Shown here piece by piece: positions 34,184 through 43,487 of a stretch of 64,000 nt of DNA (position 1 is its first letter; each line of letters starts with the position of its first letter). The notes below the pieces were generated by a model, which was given only the letters and a program-made list of their open reading frames with translations, was not told the DNA's origin and ran no database searches. Origin of the DNA: Nitrospirota bacterium. Lineage in GTDB: Bacteria > Nitrospirota > Thermodesulfovibrionia > UBA6902. The stretch spans positions 1 through 64,000 of the forward strand of contig JACRHD010000035.1 in NCBI GenBank assembly GCA_016234115.1, given 5' to 3'. The position numbers and the translations under genes were made by a program.

Positions 34184-37156
34184 ATGAGACGGAATTCTTC
34201 ATTCATATCGCAAGGGGCATTGTTGTTGTCGGCAATCGCCCTCATTTGCATAGCATCGGGGAGCGCGGCCTGGGGACAGATAATAGTGCCTCCGTTCGAT
34301 CTGCTCCCCCTTAACCAGTCGGCCATCCCTCAACCCCCGAACCTGTATCAATATGTCGAGAATGAGACCGTAGCTACCCAACTTGGAAAGGCCTTTTTCT
34401 GGGACATGCAGGTCGGCAGCGATGGAATAATGGCATGCGCCACCTGCCACTTTCACGCGGGCGCGGACAACAGGATGAAGAACTCGGTCAACCCGGGGAC
34501 CCGCGCCGGAGACACCACCTTTCAGGTGACCGGCCCTAACGGCACGCTCCTGCCGTCCGATTTCCCGTTTCATTTGCGTGGGGGGAGCGCTGAATTTCAG
34601 ACCGACCCCGTCATCCGGAACTTCAATGACGTTGTCGGCTCGCAGGGGGTGCGTCTCGCCGATTTTATAGACATCGTCCCCGGCTCTGCGGTTGACGACA
34701 TGGTCCCCGTTTATGATCCGGTATTCAATGTCAACGGAGTCAATACGCGGCGGGTGACTGCGCGCAATACACCGACTGTTATCAATGCCATCTTCAACTT
34801 CTATCAGTTCTGGGACGGACGGGCTCACTACATTTTTAATGGTGAAACCCCCTTCGGTCCCACTGACCCCAATGCCGGCGTGTGGTTCAATGACCCGGTC
34901 GAGGGACTCGTGAAGAAGCCGGTGCAACTGCTGTTCGGCAGCATAGCCTCCCAGGCAACGGGACCGCCGCTTGACGACATCGAGATGTCGGCAAGGGGTC
35001 GCACGTTCCCGCACTTGGGCAGAAAGTTGTTAAGCCTTGTGCCGCTGGGGAAGCAGGTCGTCAGCCACGACGACAGCTTGTTAGGCGGCCTCGCGCGCTC
35101 CGCGTTTATCCCCGGCGCGACAGGTCTTCATACCGGTTATGAGCAGTTGATAAAAGAAGCCTTTCATAATCACTTATGGGATTCCGACCAGCTTGTTACC
35201 ATGGCTCTGCCCAACGGCCGGACCGCGCAATTCACGCAGATGGAGGCGAACTTTGCCTTTTTCTGGGGGCTGGCTATCCAGTGGTACATGTCGACCCTGG
35301 TCTCGGACCAGACACCCTTCGACGAGTGGCTCGGCGGCAACAGCGCTGCCATGACCGATGAGCAGAAGCAGGGCTTTGCCCTGTTCAGCGGAATTGCCGG
35401 ATGTACGATTTGCCACGGAGGCATAGAACTGACCAATGCCTCGGTCGCAAACTCCGGATTTATCAATAATGACGTTCATTTCCTGATAGACCTGATGTTT
35501 GTCGCGGACGGCACGCAGGTCATTTACGATACGGGCTTTAACAACACCGCTGTGACCCCGACAACCGAGGATATCGCAAGGGGCGGGACCGCGCCGTTCA
35601 TCAACCCGCTGACGGGCCAGTTTTATCCGCTTTCAGTCTCGCACATGTCCGAGCTTTCCGCGAGCCATCTGCTGCCCTTCCCTGCGCCTATATTGCCACC
35701 CGGGGTCCCGGCGAACATGCAGCTCAACGCAAACGGCGCCTTTAAAGTCGCAGGCCTGCGGAACGTAGAGCTGACAGCTCCTTTTTTTCATAACGGCAGC
35801 ATTATGGATATGGACGATATGATGGACTTCCTGATCCGGGGTGGAAACTTCCCGTTGGAAAACATCCATGACCTGGACCCCGACATCGGCTCCGGGATAC
35901 CATTTATGGTTGGCAATGAGCCCATGGAGCACGCGATAATCGAATTCATGAAATCCCTTACCGACCCTCGTGTCATAATCCAGGCGGCGCCCTTCGACCA
36001 TCCGGAGCTCCTGGTCCCCGAAGGCGACCCGGAGGTGCTGCGCAGAATACCGGCCACGGATTCCAACGGGGTCCCTGTTCCCTCGCAGGTCCTCACGATC
36101 AACGCGTTCATTACCCCGACCATGTCCCCGGACCAGACCCTTTCCGGGACCGTGGAGGCCGGGCTGGTCCCTGAAGTCACGGTCAATACATCCGCCGCTG
36201 CCGGCCCTGTCGCCGTCAACGGCATTGAATGGAGCGTCCTTATCAGCAACATGCCTGCCGGGGTCAACGAGGTCACGGTAAGCGTCACGGACAACTCCGG
36301 CGTGCTGACGTCGCTGACGGACACGATTTACGTCATCCTCAACGACCCGCCTTCAATCACATCAGTCCCTGTTGTTGCCGTTGATGAGGGAGACAACTAC
36401 CTTTATCAGGTCTCCGCCTCCGACCCGAACGAGGGAGATGAGCTTGCGTTTTCGCTCGATACCGCGCCTGCGGACATGACAATCGACGGCGTTACAGGCC
36501 TGATCGAATGGCCGGTCCCCTTCTTCGGGCAGACCGGGACCCACCCGGTGTCCGTGCGCGTGACGGACGCGGGAGGCCTGTCCGCGACACAGACCTTCAG
36601 CATCACGGTCATGCCTCTGCTGCATGCCCCGGTCATTACCTCAAGCCCTGTGACTACGGCGTTGGCCGGACAGCTTTACGCCTACCAGGTGAAGGCCTCC
36701 GATCTCAACCCCGCTGATCTGCTGACGTACTCGTTCGACGCGTCGCCTTCCGGGATGACGATCAACAGCGCCACTGGACTGATACAGTGGACCCCGACCC
36801 TGTCTCAGGCCGTAACGCACCCGGTGTTCGTGCGTGTGACTGATTCAAGCGGATTGTTCTCTACCCAGAGCTTTACAATTTCCGTCGGCGTCAGCGCTTT
36901 CAGCAATATTTCGGGCACGGTGACGGACAGGAACAACGCGCCGATGCCGGGCGTTACCATGACCCTGATCGGCAAGGTAAACAAGACTGTCACGACGGAC
37001 CCGTCCGGCGGATACATATTTACGGGGCTGCCCATCGGCACTTATGAAGTCATCCCTTCGCGTACCGGTTACAGATTCAACCCCGTGAGCAAGGACGTGA
37101 CCATAAACGGCGTCAACAGGGTCCAGAATTTCAAGGGAGGGTCGAGATCGAGATAA
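34184..37156 (+). CDS. MauG/di-heme cytochrome c peroxidase-like protein with Ig-like and regulatory-like C-terminal domains
   Basis: A 990-aa exported protein with a Sec signal (RRNSSFISQGALLLSAIALI). Two c-type heme motifs, CATCH (85-89) and CTICH (about 412-416), with LGKAFFWDMQVGSDG before the first, place it in the bacterial cytochrome c peroxidase/MauG superfamily. From about residue 690 come two He_PIG/cadherin-like repeats and a final CarboxypepD_reg-like domain ending NFKGGSRSR. The start is set at the ATG preceded by AAAGGAGATTACC; an earlier in-frame ATG lies in the repeat. It may exchange electrons with, or modify, the oxidases upstream. The domain fusion is unusual for this superfamily. 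Confidence 0.88.
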   Translation: MRRNSSFISQGALLLSAIALICIASGSAAWGQIIVPPFDLLPLNQSAIPQPPNLYQYVENETVATQLGKAFFWDMQVGSDGIMACATCHFHAGADNRMKNSVNPGTRAGDTTFQVTGPNGTLLPSDFPFHLRGGSAEFQTDPVIRNFNDVVGSQGVRLADFIDIVPGSAVDDMVPVYDPVFNVNGVNTRRVTARNTPTVINAIFNFYQFWDGRAHYIFNGETPFGPTDPNAGVWFNDPVEGLVKKPVQLLFGSIASQATGPPLDDIEMSARGRTFPHLGRKLLSLVPLGKQVVSHDDSLLGGLARSAFIPGATGLHTGYEQLIKEAFHNHLWDSDQLVTMALPNGRTAQFTQMEANFAFFWGLAIQWYMSTLVSDQTPFDEWLGGNSAAMTDEQKQGFALFSGIAGCTICHGGIELTNASVANSGFINNDVHFLIDLMFVADGTQVIYDTGFNNTAVTPTTEDIARGGTAPFINPLTGQFYPLSVSHMSELSASHLLPFPAPILPPGVPANMQLNANGAFKVAGLRNVELTAPFFHNGSIMDMDDMMDFLIRGGNFPLENIHDLDPDIGSGIPFMVGNEPMEHAIIEFMKSLTDPRVIIQAAPFDHPELLVPEGDPEVLRRIPATDSNGVPVPSQVLTINAFITPTMSPDQTLSGTVEAGLVPEVTVNTSAAAGPVAVNGIEWSVLISNMPAGVNEVTVSVTDNSGVLTSLTDTIYVILNDPPSITSVPVVAVDEGDNYLYQVSASDPNEGDELAFSLDTAPADMTIDGVTGLIEWPVPFFGQTGTHPVSVRVTDAGGLSATQTFSITVMPLLHAPVITSSPVTTALAGQLYAYQVKASDLNPADLLTYSFDASPSGMTINSATGLIQWTPTLSQAVTHPVFVRVTDSSGLFSTQSFTISVGVSAFSNISGTVTDRNNAPMPGVTMTLIGKVNKTVTTDPSGGYIFTGLPIGTYEVIPSRTGYRFNPVSKDVTINGVNRVQNFKGGSRSR

Positions 37157-37238
37157 TGGACCGACTATAAATCAAACAATGCAAACGGCAGACAGATGAG
37201 AGGCATTTGTCTGCTGTCTTAAAAAAAGGAGAGCAGCC

Positions 37239-40200
37239 ATGAACCGTCAGAAGAATATATTACTATCACTATTGACGGTCTTTTTCGCACTGGCGCAAGC
37301 GTCCGTCTATGGAGCGCAGATGGCGCCGGTCAGCGGAGAGATCGAACAAATCTATATTAATAACGCCGGCGACCACTGGTCCGGCGGCGAGATAGTTGTG
37401 GGAGGACAGCACGTGATCCTTCCCCGCAATCTGCTTATCGACCTGCCCGCAAACAGGCTGACCCTGAAGCAGCTCTTCGATCAGGCGCCCGCGTCATGCG
37501 TGACCGCCGGTGAGAGCGGTCTCGCCAAGGGAGATTCATGCAACACAAGCGGCGCAGGCGGGATTGCGACCATATCCGCAAATATTACGAATAACGGCGA
37601 CGTCATCGCCGGCGACGTCCTGATCGACAAGGGCATAGAAGCGGTGACCGGACGCGTCAGCTATATCGACTACGCCGACGGTTACTTCCGCATCAACGGC
37701 ATACTGAACGACCCGACCACCGGGGTCATGGTGCGACTCAACGACCCCACGGGACGACATACCGTGCAGCAGGGATTGGGCTGCGCGGCGGGAGCGCCCA
37801 ATTGCAGCCCTGACCCGCGCTTCACCCTCGATCCGGACAATTACACCAATACCTTCAGCACCGGCTATCCGTTTTGTATACCGAGCACAACGCAGCGCGC
37901 CTTCACGGACGTGCTCCAATTAGGGACGACAACGGCCCAGGCCCTGGCCGACGGCACGGGCGACGTCCTGTGTCCGGTCACAAACAGGACCGTCAACGGC
38001 GGGGCGCCCGTAGATGATTCGAGACGCTTTGCGCCTGTCATGATCGGCGACAGCGTTACAGCCGAAGGCAATTTTGAGACAGTCAACGGCGTGCGGTTTT
38101 TGTCCACTCATACCATTATGGTGGGAACGGCGCTGACGACGAAGACCGATCCTGCCCAGCCGGATTATATCTTCCTTGCTGAGGTGGAAGTAGACGCGCC
38201 CGGCTTTCAGAACCAGCGCGTACGCACGCTCTTTATCGGCTTCGCAACTCTCGCCCCGGCAGACGTCCTCATCTGGTCGCTGCACCGGGATCCGGTCACA
38301 AACGAGGCGCATGAGTTCCCGCTGGCGACCGTAAGCGGATGTGATATAGCCGCGGGAGCGGGCACCTGCGGCAATCAGGGTATTGTGGGCGCCGGAGCTA
38401 ATATATGGAAAATCCGTCACGATGTAGACTTTATCCAGGGCGCAGATGCGAAGCTCGACCCCTGCGCCCATCTCAGGGCCGACGCGAGAATGGGCAGCGG
38501 CATATGCCCGCTGGGCGGTACCCCCGCCGAGATGTTCAGCGTCCTGAGCCCCATCCCCCATGAGATACAGGCAAGGACCGGACACAGCCTGGCAAACCCC
38601 GGACTCATTACAATCGACATTGCCGGCAATGAGGCGACCAACGGACAGTATCTCTTCCCGTTCGGAATGAACCTCGGCGGCGTCTCGACACCCGAGATGG
38701 TTGAGATCGACCTTAATGCGCTTGCCATTCCGTTCAGCTTCTCCGGGATACCGTGGAACCTTGACAGGCGTCTCTCTCCGGGCGGCTGCAATGGTCCCTG
38801 CGAAGCGGCCCCTCAGCCACTTGACCCGTTCCCGTTTGAAGGGCCCAACATGGACCCACGCACACTGGCAAGCGTGCCTCAAGGCGCTTATAACGACCCT
38901 AATTTTACGAACACCTCACTCACAAGGGCAAGCAACAGGATATTATCTTACGTAAGCGGAACGCCCTTTCAGGGAGGCAAATTCAATTTCGACGGCGACA
39001 ATACGCTCCTCGCATGGCCGCCTGCGGACCCGGCTGCCGTAGGAATAATACCCACGGTCCCGTTGACCTTCGCTTGCGGCGCGCCTGTTGTCAATCCCGA
39101 CGCCCCTCAGATCATTTCAACGCCTGTATCTTCAGCCTTGACGGGGCAGCTTTACAGTTACCAGGTGCTTGCTACGGACCCGAACCCCGGAGATACGATT
39201 TCATATTCGCTGGATGTATCTCCGGCTGGGATGACTATCAACAGCGCGACCGGATCGGTCCAGTGGACCCCCTCCGCGGCCCAGGCCGGAGTGAACCCTG
39301 TGACTGTTCGGGCGACAGACCAGGGCGGCCTGTTCGCAGCGCAAACCTTTACCGTGACCGTGGTTGTCCAGCAAAGCCCGCAGCCGCCGGTCATAACGTC
39401 CACACCTGTGACCACGGCAACAGCCGGACAGCTTTTTAACTACCAGGTGACCGCTTCCGATCCGAACCCCGGCGACACCCTGACGTACTCACTCGACGCG
39501 GCCCCTGCGGGAATGATAATCATCAGCTCAACGGGTCTGCTCCAGTGGGCCCCCCAGGCGGCGCATGCCGGGACACACCCGGTGACCGTACGGGTGACCG
39601 ACACGGCCGGACTCTTCGCGGTCCAGTCCTTCTCAGTTACAGTGCCCATAGTCCTGCACCCCCCTGCCTTCACTTCCATTCCCGTGACCTCGGTAGTAGT
39701 CGGGCTGCTCTATAGTTATCAGACGACCGCTGCTGATCCGAACGCGGCGGATGTCCTGACGTTCTCCCTGGACGCTGCTCCCCTGGGGATGACGATAAAC
39801 AATCTTACGGGACTGATAGAGTGGACCCCCGCGCTGGACCAGGTGGGCCCTCAGGTTGTAACGGCAAGGGTGACCGATGCAGGAGGATTGTTCGCAACAC
39901 AGAGTTTCAGCATTGCCGTGTCGCCACTTCTGCAGGCCCCGGTCATTACCTCAAATCCTGTAACTAATGCGATTGCGGGACAGCCTTATGCCTACCAGAT
40001 GACGGTTTCCGATCTCAACGCCACAGACGTGCCGACGTACTCGCTTGACGCGCCCGTGCCTGCCGGAATGACAATAAACAGCGTCACCGGATTGATCCAG
40101 TGGACCCCCACACTGGCGCAGACCGGCGCGCAGGCGGTGTTCGCGCGCGTTACCGATTCAGGCGGCCTGTTCTCCACACAATCGTATACCGTTACTGTCG

Positions 40201-40469
40201 GCATCAATGCGCTGAACAATATCTCAGGCACGGTGGTTGACAGGAACAACGCGGCCTTGTCAGGCGTCACCATGACCCTGATCGGTCCCGTCAACAGGAC
40301 TGTCACTACGACCGCATCCGGCGGATACATTTTTACAGGGCTGCCCATCGGCACTTATGAAATCATACCTTCTCTTACCGGTTACAGATTCAATCCGGTG
40401 AGCAAGGATGTGACCATAAACGGAGTCAGCATGATCCAGAATTTCAGAGGAGAATCAAGAACGAGGTAG
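37239..40469 (+). CDS. Large exported protein with four Ig-like repeats and the shared C-terminal domain
   Basis: A 1076-aa protein with a Sec signal (MNRQKNILLSLLTVFFALAQ). The N-terminal roughly 600 residues are rich in Gly, Asn and paired Cys and match no family I can name. Four He_PIG-type repeats of about 90 residues follow (pattern VITS-PVT-A-AGQLY-YQV). The final CarboxypepD_reg-like domain ends NFRGESRTR. RBS AAAAAAGGAG. Followed by a rho-independent terminator. Likely an extracellular or surface-attached partner of the oxidase/peroxidase proteins; function unknown. Confidence 0.85.
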   Translation: MNRQKNILLSLLTVFFALAQASVYGAQMAPVSGEIEQIYINNAGDHWSGGEIVVGGQHVILPRNLLIDLPANRLTLKQLFDQAPASCVTAGESGLAKGDSCNTSGAGGIATISANITNNGDVIAGDVLIDKGIEAVTGRVSYIDYADGYFRINGILNDPTTGVMVRLNDPTGRHTVQQGLGCAAGAPNCSPDPRFTLDPDNYTNTFSTGYPFCIPSTTQRAFTDVLQLGTTTAQALADGTGDVLCPVTNRTVNGGAPVDDSRRFAPVMIGDSVTAEGNFETVNGVRFLSTHTIMVGTALTTKTDPAQPDYIFLAEVEVDAPGFQNQRVRTLFIGFATLAPADVLIWSLHRDPVTNEAHEFPLATVSGCDIAAGAGTCGNQGIVGAGANIWKIRHDVDFIQGADAKLDPCAHLRADARMGSGICPLGGTPAEMFSVLSPIPHEIQARTGHSLANPGLITIDIAGNEATNGQYLFPFGMNLGGVSTPEMVEIDLNALAIPFSFSGIPWNLDRRLSPGGCNGPCEAAPQPLDPFPFEGPNMDPRTLASVPQGAYNDPNFTNTSLTRASNRILSYVSGTPFQGGKFNFDGDNTLLAWPPADPAAVGIIPTVPLTFACGAPVVNPDAPQIISTPVSSALTGQLYSYQVLATDPNPGDTISYSLDVSPAGMTINSATGSVQWTPSAAQAGVNPVTVRATDQGGLFAAQTFTVTVVVQQSPQPPVITSTPVTTATAGQLFNYQVTASDPNPGDTLTYSLDAAPAGMIIISSTGLLQWAPQAAHAGTHPVTVRVTDTAGLFAVQSFSVTVPIVLHPPAFTSIPVTSVVVGLLYSYQTTAADPNAADVLTFSLDAAPLGMTINNLTGLIEWTPALDQVGPQVVTARVTDAGGLFATQSFSIAVSPLLQAPVITSNPVTNAIAGQPYAYQMTVSDLNATDVPTYSLDAPVPAGMTINSVTGLIQWTPTLAQTGAQAVFARVTDSGGLFSTQSYTVTVGINALNNISGTVVDRNNAALSGVTMTLIGPVNRTVTTTASGGYIFTGLPIGTYEIIPSLTGYRFNPVSKDVTINGVSMIQNFRGESRTR

Positions 40470-40492
40470 AAGTCCGACAGATGCCTGCAAAA

Positions 40493-40523
40493 GGTCTGCG
40501 CCGCAGGGCGCAGGCCTTTTTTT
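40493..40523 (+). terminator. Rho-independent terminator
   Basis: Stem GGTCTGCGCC-gcag-GGCGCAGGCC followed by seven T. The same hairpin recurs at 42757-42788. Confidence 0.9.
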
Positions 40524-40541
40524 AAAAGTTAGCAGTTCCCA

Positions 40542-40569
40542 TTGACATGACTGGAAGAAGTGATAAGCT
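40542..40569 (+). promoter_or_regulatory. Promoter (TTGACAT-N12-TGATAAGCT)
   Basis: TTGACA, 16-bp spacer, -10 TAAGCT with extended TGA, about 92 bp before the next gene. It has the same layout as the promoters at 30010 and 42821. Confidence 0.6.
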
Positions 40570-40660
40570 TGAAAACAGGAAACAATAAAGCTCAAACAGG
40601 GCGAACTAAACCTGATAATCCACACGCGATATCTTTGTGGAGTTATAAAAAGGAGGAACC

Positions 40661-42733
40661 ATGTATCGACACAAAAAAATATTACTGACATTATTCATTG
40701 TCTTTTGCGCGTTAGCTCACATGGCAAATGCGCAGACAGTGGGACCTGTCGATCCTTCTAACGGATTTCCAGTGTACTACCAGGACCAGAGAGGACTTGC
40801 TCTTGCGCTTTGCCTCGATCCTGTCAACTGCGTGTTCGATCCTGTTAACCCCGTCTTTCCCTTTTCAGTGACAACCGGTTTCGGCGCCGAGGCCTTCTGG
40901 TGGGGCGCCGATGCAATAATACCGGCCGCGGATTGTCCCGCCTGCGTGCCGGCTGTTCTGGTCCTTGCACTGGAAGCCGCGTATGGCGGGTTCGGTGATC
41001 CGGTCGATGGGCAACAAGTTTCGTTCAGCCGGGTGAGGATACGCGTAGACGCCCCTGTTGCAGGGACCTATACGGTTACACATCCTTACGGTGTTGAGGT
41101 ATTTGATGTTGTGACCCCCGGGGTCAGATCGATCGACTTCACTAATGACGTCGGTATCGGAGCTCCGGGCACTTTCACGGGAGCCCTTGCCGGCCCGACC
41201 TTCCCGTTCCTTACGCAGGCGGTCCCGCCCCCGCCTCCGGGTTTTATCGGTAATGCATTAGGTGCGACCGTAACAGGCAGCCCCGACGGGACGAACTTTT
41301 TCCGTGTCGAGGGACCTCCCGGCTCGAACCTCGACGGACTGGGAAACAACGTCATGCAAACAAACCTTTTCAGCGTGCAGGGACAGATCTTCTCAGGCGT
41401 AGTGCCTATGCCGCTCACCGTGCAGCGCTCGACTTATGCCCGCGCCGCCGCCGGCGGGCAGGTTGATGTCTTTGCGACTTCGTCTCCCGCGGCCGCTGTT
41501 GACGTATCCGGCGGAGCGGTCTTTCCTGTAACTCCCCTTGCAGGCGATGCGGACGGTTTTTTCTTCGCTCATATTTCTCTGTCCGATGCGAGTGTCCTGC
41601 CCGCGACTGTCACCGTGACCGTAAATCGGGGCCTGCCGGACGAGGCGCAGGTCACGAAAAATCTCACGGACGTTGTTTTAATAACAAAGGCGGAGTATGA
41701 CACAACATTATCCAGTCTGATCGTCGAAGCTGCTTCGGGCGATCAGCTCGCTCCGCCGACCCTGACCGTTTCTGAATTTGCGCCGGGGACCATGACCCCG
41801 GTCGCAGGAAGCACGCTCAGCAGGCTTGTGGTCGGTGGTTTGATTGCGCCGCCTTATGCGGTCACTGTTACATCCTCGGCCGGCGGTCAGGACTCCGCGA
41901 ACGTTGCAATTGTCACGCAGATGCCTCCTGTCATCACCTCAGCGCCTGTAACCAGTGCCGCTGCGGAACAGCTTTACTCTTACCAGGTCACGGCTTCAGA
42001 CCCGAACCCCGGAGACGTTCTGTCATATTCTCTGACCGTATCGCCGGCGGGGATGACGGTCAACAGCGCGACGGGATTAATCCAGTGGACGCCCACGGCG
42101 GCGCAGCCCGGAATACACCCGGTGACCGTCAGTGTCGCCGACCCGTCGGGCTTGTCGGCAACACAGAGTTTTAACATTACAGTGCCGCTGCTGCTGCACG
42201 CCCCGGTCATCACCTCGACCCCGGTAACTACCGCACTCGCGGGACAGCTTTACACTTACCAGATGACCGCTACCGATCTCAACCCTGCAGACTCGCCGAC
42301 GTTCTCGCTTGACACGCCCGCGCCCGCCGGGATGACGATCAACAGCGCAACAGGGTTGATACAGTGGACCCCCACACTGTCGCAGACCGGCGCGCAGGCG
42401 GTGTTCGCACGCGTGACCGACTCGAGCGGCCTGTTCTCCACACAATCGTATACCGTTACCGTCGGCGTCAATGCGCTCAACAGTATTTCAGGCATAGTGA
42501 CGGACAGGAACAACGCGCCTATCCCAGGCGTCACCATCTCCCTGATCGGTCCCGTTAACAGTACTGTCACGACGGACGCATCCGGCGCATACATTTTTTC
42601 AGGGCTGCCCAACGGCACTTACGAAGTCATACCTTCGTTTACCGGTCTAAGATTCAATCCCGTAAGCAAGGACGTGACGATAAGCGGCGTCGGCAGGACC
42701 CAGAATTTCAGAGGAGAATCAAGAACAAGGTAG
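40661..42733 (+). CDS. Exported protein with two Ig-like repeats and the shared C-terminal domain
   Basis: A 690-aa protein with a Sec signal (MYRHKKILLTLFIVFCALAH, cleavage near ANA). An unassigned beta-rich N-terminal half includes SFSRVRIRVDAPVAGTYTVT and PYGVEVFDV. Two He_PIG-type repeats (about 418-600) and a CarboxypepD_reg-like domain ending NFRGESRTR complete it. The last roughly 500 bp are very similar to the 3' end of the preceding gene and include the same terminator. Ribosome binding site AAAAGGAGG. Function unknown; presumably part of the same surface system. Confidence 0.85.
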   Translation: MYRHKKILLTLFIVFCALAHMANAQTVGPVDPSNGFPVYYQDQRGLALALCLDPVNCVFDPVNPVFPFSVTTGFGAEAFWWGADAIIPAADCPACVPAVLVLALEAAYGGFGDPVDGQQVSFSRVRIRVDAPVAGTYTVTHPYGVEVFDVVTPGVRSIDFTNDVGIGAPGTFTGALAGPTFPFLTQAVPPPPPGFIGNALGATVTGSPDGTNFFRVEGPPGSNLDGLGNNVMQTNLFSVQGQIFSGVVPMPLTVQRSTYARAAAGGQVDVFATSSPAAAVDVSGGAVFPVTPLAGDADGFFFAHISLSDASVLPATVTVTVNRGLPDEAQVTKNLTDVVLITKAEYDTTLSSLIVEAASGDQLAPPTLTVSEFAPGTMTPVAGSTLSRLVVGGLIAPPYAVTVTSSAGGQDSANVAIVTQMPPVITSAPVTSAAAEQLYSYQVTASDPNPGDVLSYSLTVSPAGMTVNSATGLIQWTPTAAQPGIHPVTVSVADPSGLSATQSFNITVPLLLHAPVITSTPVTTALAGQLYTYQMTATDLNPADSPTFSLDTPAPAGMTINSATGLIQWTPTLSQTGAQAVFARVTDSSGLFSTQSYTVTVGVNALNSISGIVTDRNNAPIPGVTISLIGPVNSTVTTDASGAYIFSGLPNGTYEVIPSFTGLRFNPVSKDVTISGVGRTQNFRGESRTR

Positions 42734-42756
42734 AAGTGTAACGGATGTCGGAAAAA

Positions 42757-42788
42757 GGTCTGCGCCGCAGGGCGCAGGCCTTTTTTTT
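42757..42788 (+). terminator. Rho-independent terminator (duplicate)
   Basis: Stem GGTCTGCGCC-gcag-GGCGCAGGCC followed by eight T, identical in stem and loop to the terminator at 40493. Confidence 0.9.
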
Positions 42789-42820
42789 GCGCCCATAAGT
42801 AGCATTACCCATTATGCATA

Positions 42821-42848
42821 TTGACATCAACGATAAACGTGATAATCT
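42821..42848 (+). promoter_or_regulatory. Promoter of the Fap-like cluster (TTGACAT-N12-TGATAATCT)
   Basis: TTGACA, 16-bp spacer, -10 TAATCT with extended TGA. An ATTACCCATT motif lies directly upstream (42806), resembling the half-sites near the first oxidase gene. Confidence 0.65.
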
Positions 42849-42905
42849 GGAATTAAGAAGCAGGGGCGATCCGATGGGTCGCCCGGTGGAAGGAGGTGCA
42901 GCGAG

Positions 42906-43376
42906 ATGAAAAATCTCTCTTACATAATAGCAATAACGGCATTGACGCTTTTACCGGTATTTAATGCCCCGGCATGGGCGGGTTCCGATATAAACAGCGG
43001 AGAAGTCCCGGTGACCGGCATCGATAACTCGGTGCAGGATGTCGTCAGTGACGCCTTGACGGTAGATGGAGACGAAGTTGCCGCAGCGGCGCAGTTCAAC
43101 AGCTCCGCGACCGCTACGGAAATAAACCTCGATGACAGCGCCTACATGGTCTCTGAGCCGGACCTCGAGCAGACCATCTCCGTTGTTCTGACAGGCACTG
43201 CTGATTCTTCAGGCGACGGCATAGATTTCAGCGATTCTCACCTGGATTCACACGTCGACAACAACGTAGGGTTGATAATGGTCAACAATGCCTCCGGGCA
43301 TTTCAACAATCAGGCGACCCAGAACAGTATCGTAGTAAACGTCATCGACGACGATGTCCTGGGCATCAGCCCGTAA
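42906..43376 (+). CDS. Exported Asn/Asp-rich protein, candidate fibre subunit
   Basis: A 156-aa protein with a Sec signal ending near PAWAG and an acidic, Asn/Asp/Ser-rich mature part. The segment VNNASGHFNNQATQNSIVVN resembles the Gly/Asn/Gln motifs of functional-amyloid repeats of the Fap type. No enzyme motif. It is first in a run with a C39 peptidase and a beta-barrel protein. RBS GGAAGGAGG. Assignment as amyloid-type subunit is an inference from composition and neighbours. Confidence 0.65.
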   Translation: MKNLSYIIAITALTLLPVFNAPAWAGSDINSGEVPVTGIDNSVQDVVSDALTVDGDEVAAAAQFNSSATATEINLDDSAYMVSEPDLEQTISVVLTGTADSSGDGIDFSDSHLDSHVDNNVGLIMVNNASGHFNNQATQNSIVVNVIDDDVLGISP

Positions 43377-43382
43377 GACTCA

Positions 43383-43475
43383 TTCCCCCTTTGATAAAGG
43401 GGGAGGAAGGGGGATTTTGAGATAAAGACATTTATCATAAAATCTCCCCTTCCCCTCTTTGCCAAAGAGGGGACT
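43383..43475. repeat. Compound palindromic repeat (CCCCTTTG family, copy 1)
   Basis: CCCCCTTTgataAAGGGGG, then AGGGGGATTTT, then AAAATCTCCCC, then CCCCTCTTTG-c-CAAAGAGGGG. The same element in longer form is at 58603-58720. Confidence 0.75.
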
Positions 43476-43487
43476 CATGTTTAAGCC

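Noticed and set aside
36362-42618. Long open frames on the minus strand opposite the Ig-repeat genes
   Set aside because: They mirror the repetitive coding sequence of the plus strand, carry no family motifs and lack ribosome binding sites.
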